From Bacillota bacterium (lineage in GTDB: Bacteria; Bacillota; Sulfobacillia; Thermaerobacterales; Thermaerobacteraceae): 14,782 nt of DNA. The DNA lies in assembly GCA_003242195.1 (NCBI GenBank), contig QGUQ01000007.1, forward strand, positions 1-14,782, written 5' to 3'. A program made the translations under genes and the position numbers. Positions 13,859 to 14,782 of this stretch are shown piece by piece; the first letter of the stretch is position 1; the number at the start of each line of letters is the position of its first letter. The notes under the pieces were generated by a model. The model did no database searches. It was given only the letters and a program-made list of their open reading frames with translations, and was not told the origin of the DNA.

Positions 13859-14533
13859 TCATCGGCCTCCCTGAGCGTCCCGCGCACCGGTGGCCGACTT
13901 GGCCTCGGGCAGGACCTCGCCGCGGTTGATCCACACCTTGACGCCGATGACGCCGTACGTGGTGTGCGCCTCGGCCTGGCCGTAGTCGATATCCGCACGG
14001 ATGGTGTGCAAGGGTACCGAGCCCTCGGCCGTCCACTCGCTGCGCGAGATCTCGGCGCCGCCCAGCCGCCCGGACACGCGGATCTTGCAGCCCTTGGCGC
14101 CGGCTCGCATCGCCCGCTGCAGGGCCTGTTTCATCGCCCGCCGCCAGGAGATGCGCCGCTCGATCTGGGCGGCGATGCTCTCGGCCACCAGCTGGGCATC
14201 CAGCTCCGGCTCCTTGACCTCGACGACGTTGATGCTCACCTGGCGGCCGGTCAGCCGCTCCAGCTCCTGGCGCAGGGTCTCCACACCGGTGCCGCCCTTG
14301 CCGATGACCATGCCCGGCTTGCCGGCGTGGATGGTGAGCCGAACGCGGTTGGCCGCCCGTTCGACCTCGATGCGCGAGATGCCGGCGTCATACAGCTTCT
14401 GCTTGACGTGGCGCCGGATCTTCTGGTCCTCCAGCAGCAGGTCGACGAACTCCTGCCCCTTGGCGTACCAGCGCGAATCCCAGTCCCGGATGATGCCGAT
14501 GCGGAACCCCTTGGGGTGCGTCTTCTGGCCCAC
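13859..14533 (-). CDS. rpsC: 30S ribosomal protein S3
   Basis: A head protein lining the mRNA entry channel, with helicase activity in the ribosome. It has 224 residues, usual length. GQKTHPKGFRIGIIRDWDSR opens the protein; the type II KH domain carries GMVIGKGGTGVE (74-85); the C-terminal domain carries CKIRVSGRLGGAEISRSEW and TTYGVIGVKVWINRGEV. The start is GTG 14533, preceded by GGAGG 6 bases upstream within the last codons of rplV. Only one base separates it from the rplV stop. Confidence 0.98.
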   Translation of the reverse strand: MGQKTHPKGFRIGIIRDWDSRWYAKGQEFVDLLLEDQKIRRHVKQKLYDAGISRIEVERAANRVRLTIHAGKPGMVIGKGGTGVETLRQELERLTGRQVSINVVEVKEPELDAQLVAESIAAQIERRISWRRAMKQALQRAMRAGAKGCKIRVSGRLGGAEISRSEWTAEGSVPLHTIRADIDYGQAEAHTTYGVIGVKVWINRGEVLPEAKSATGARDAQGGR

Positions 14534-14534
14534 C

Positions 14535-14782
14535 TTACCCCTCCTTTCGTTCCCGGAGCACCACCGTCACGTGGCTGGTGGGCTTGATGATCGGGTACGC
14601 CCGGCCGCGGGCCCGCGGCCGCCAGCGCTTGATGCGGGGGCCCTCATCCACATATGCCTGGGCGATGTACAGGGCGTCCTCGTCCATGTCGTGGTTGTTG
14701 GTCGCGTTGGCCATGGCCGAGCGGACGACCTTCTCGACGATGCGCGCCGCCTTCTTGGGCGTGAACCGCAGCACGGTCAACG
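14535..14782 (-). CDS. rplV: 50S ribosomal protein L22, C-terminal part (start beyond the right edge)
   Basis: A large-subunit protein whose long beta-hairpin lines the nascent-peptide exit tunnel, where some macrolide-resistance changes fall. The last 81 residues are visible; about 30 N-terminal residues lie outside. LRFTPKKAARIVEKVVRSAM, AYVDEGPRIKRWRPRARGRA and the ending TSHVTVVLRERKEG identify it. The TTG at 14780 is an internal leucine codon in the conserved LRFTPKK region, not a start. The stop is TAA one base before rpsC. Confidence 0.97.
   Translation of the reverse strand, partial: LTVLRFTPKKAARIVEKVVRSAMANATNNHDMDEDALYIAQAYVDEGPRIKRWRPRARGRAYPIIKPTSHVTVVLRERKEG

Noticed and set aside
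11132..14587. A 1151-codon open frame on the + strand
   Set aside because: It lies opposite more than ten well-identified ribosomal protein genes, has no family resemblance, and is rich in His, Arg, Gly and Pro as expected from antisense reading of G+C-rich codons.

Overview
The window is a single block of 28 co-oriented genes, all on the minus strand. It is the distal S10, the spc and the alpha ribosomal-protein clusters, followed by an energy-coupling-factor (ECF) transporter module and truA. Transcription runs from the right edge (rplV, cut by the window) to the left edge (truA, cut by the window). Gene order, the zinc-type S14, the KOW protein between map and infA, and the rplQ-ecfA1-ecfA2-ecfT-truA tail all point to a Firmicute (Bacillota). 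Very high G+C by eye, frequent GTG starts (10 of the 27 genes whose start lies inside the window) and strong GGAGG ribosome binding sites suggest a high-GC, possibly thermophilic lineage of the Thermaerobacter/Symbiobacterium sort. That placement is an inference, not a match made here.

Layout, in transcription order. 14782-12896: end of the S10 cluster (rplV partial, rpsC, rplP, rpmC, rpsQ). 12862-6192: spc cluster (rplN, rplX, rplE, rpsN, rpsH, rplF, rplR, rpsE, rplO, secY, adk, map), without rpmD (L30). A gap of about 100 bases between map and the next gene holds a good sigma-A-like promoter. 6091-3088: KOW-domain protein, infA, rpmJ, rpsM, rpsK, rpoA, rplQ, without rpsD (S4). 3052-526: ecfA1, ecfA2, ecfT, the shared energizing module of group II vitamin/metal ECF importers. 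409-1: start of truA, a tRNA pseudouridine synthase.

Most of the genes build the ribosome. The rest make RNA polymerase alpha, the SecY channel, an initiation factor, the peptidase that trims N-terminal methionine from new proteins, adenylate kinase, an ECF ATPase/scaffold and a tRNA modifier. Genes are separated by 0-50 bases or overlap. The exceptions are five longer gaps: 410-525, 5434-5553, 6092-6191, 12056-12136 and, less markedly, 4409-4454. No gene-free stretch exceeds about 120 bases.

I found no undescribed gene system, mobile element, CRISPR array or RNA gene. The unusual features are the missing L30 and S4 genes, structured intergenic leaders (most notably one that can pair with the rpmJ ribosome binding site, and a GCCGGC array with 11-base spacing before rplE), the promoter and direct repeat before the KOW gene, and the poorly characterised KOW protein.
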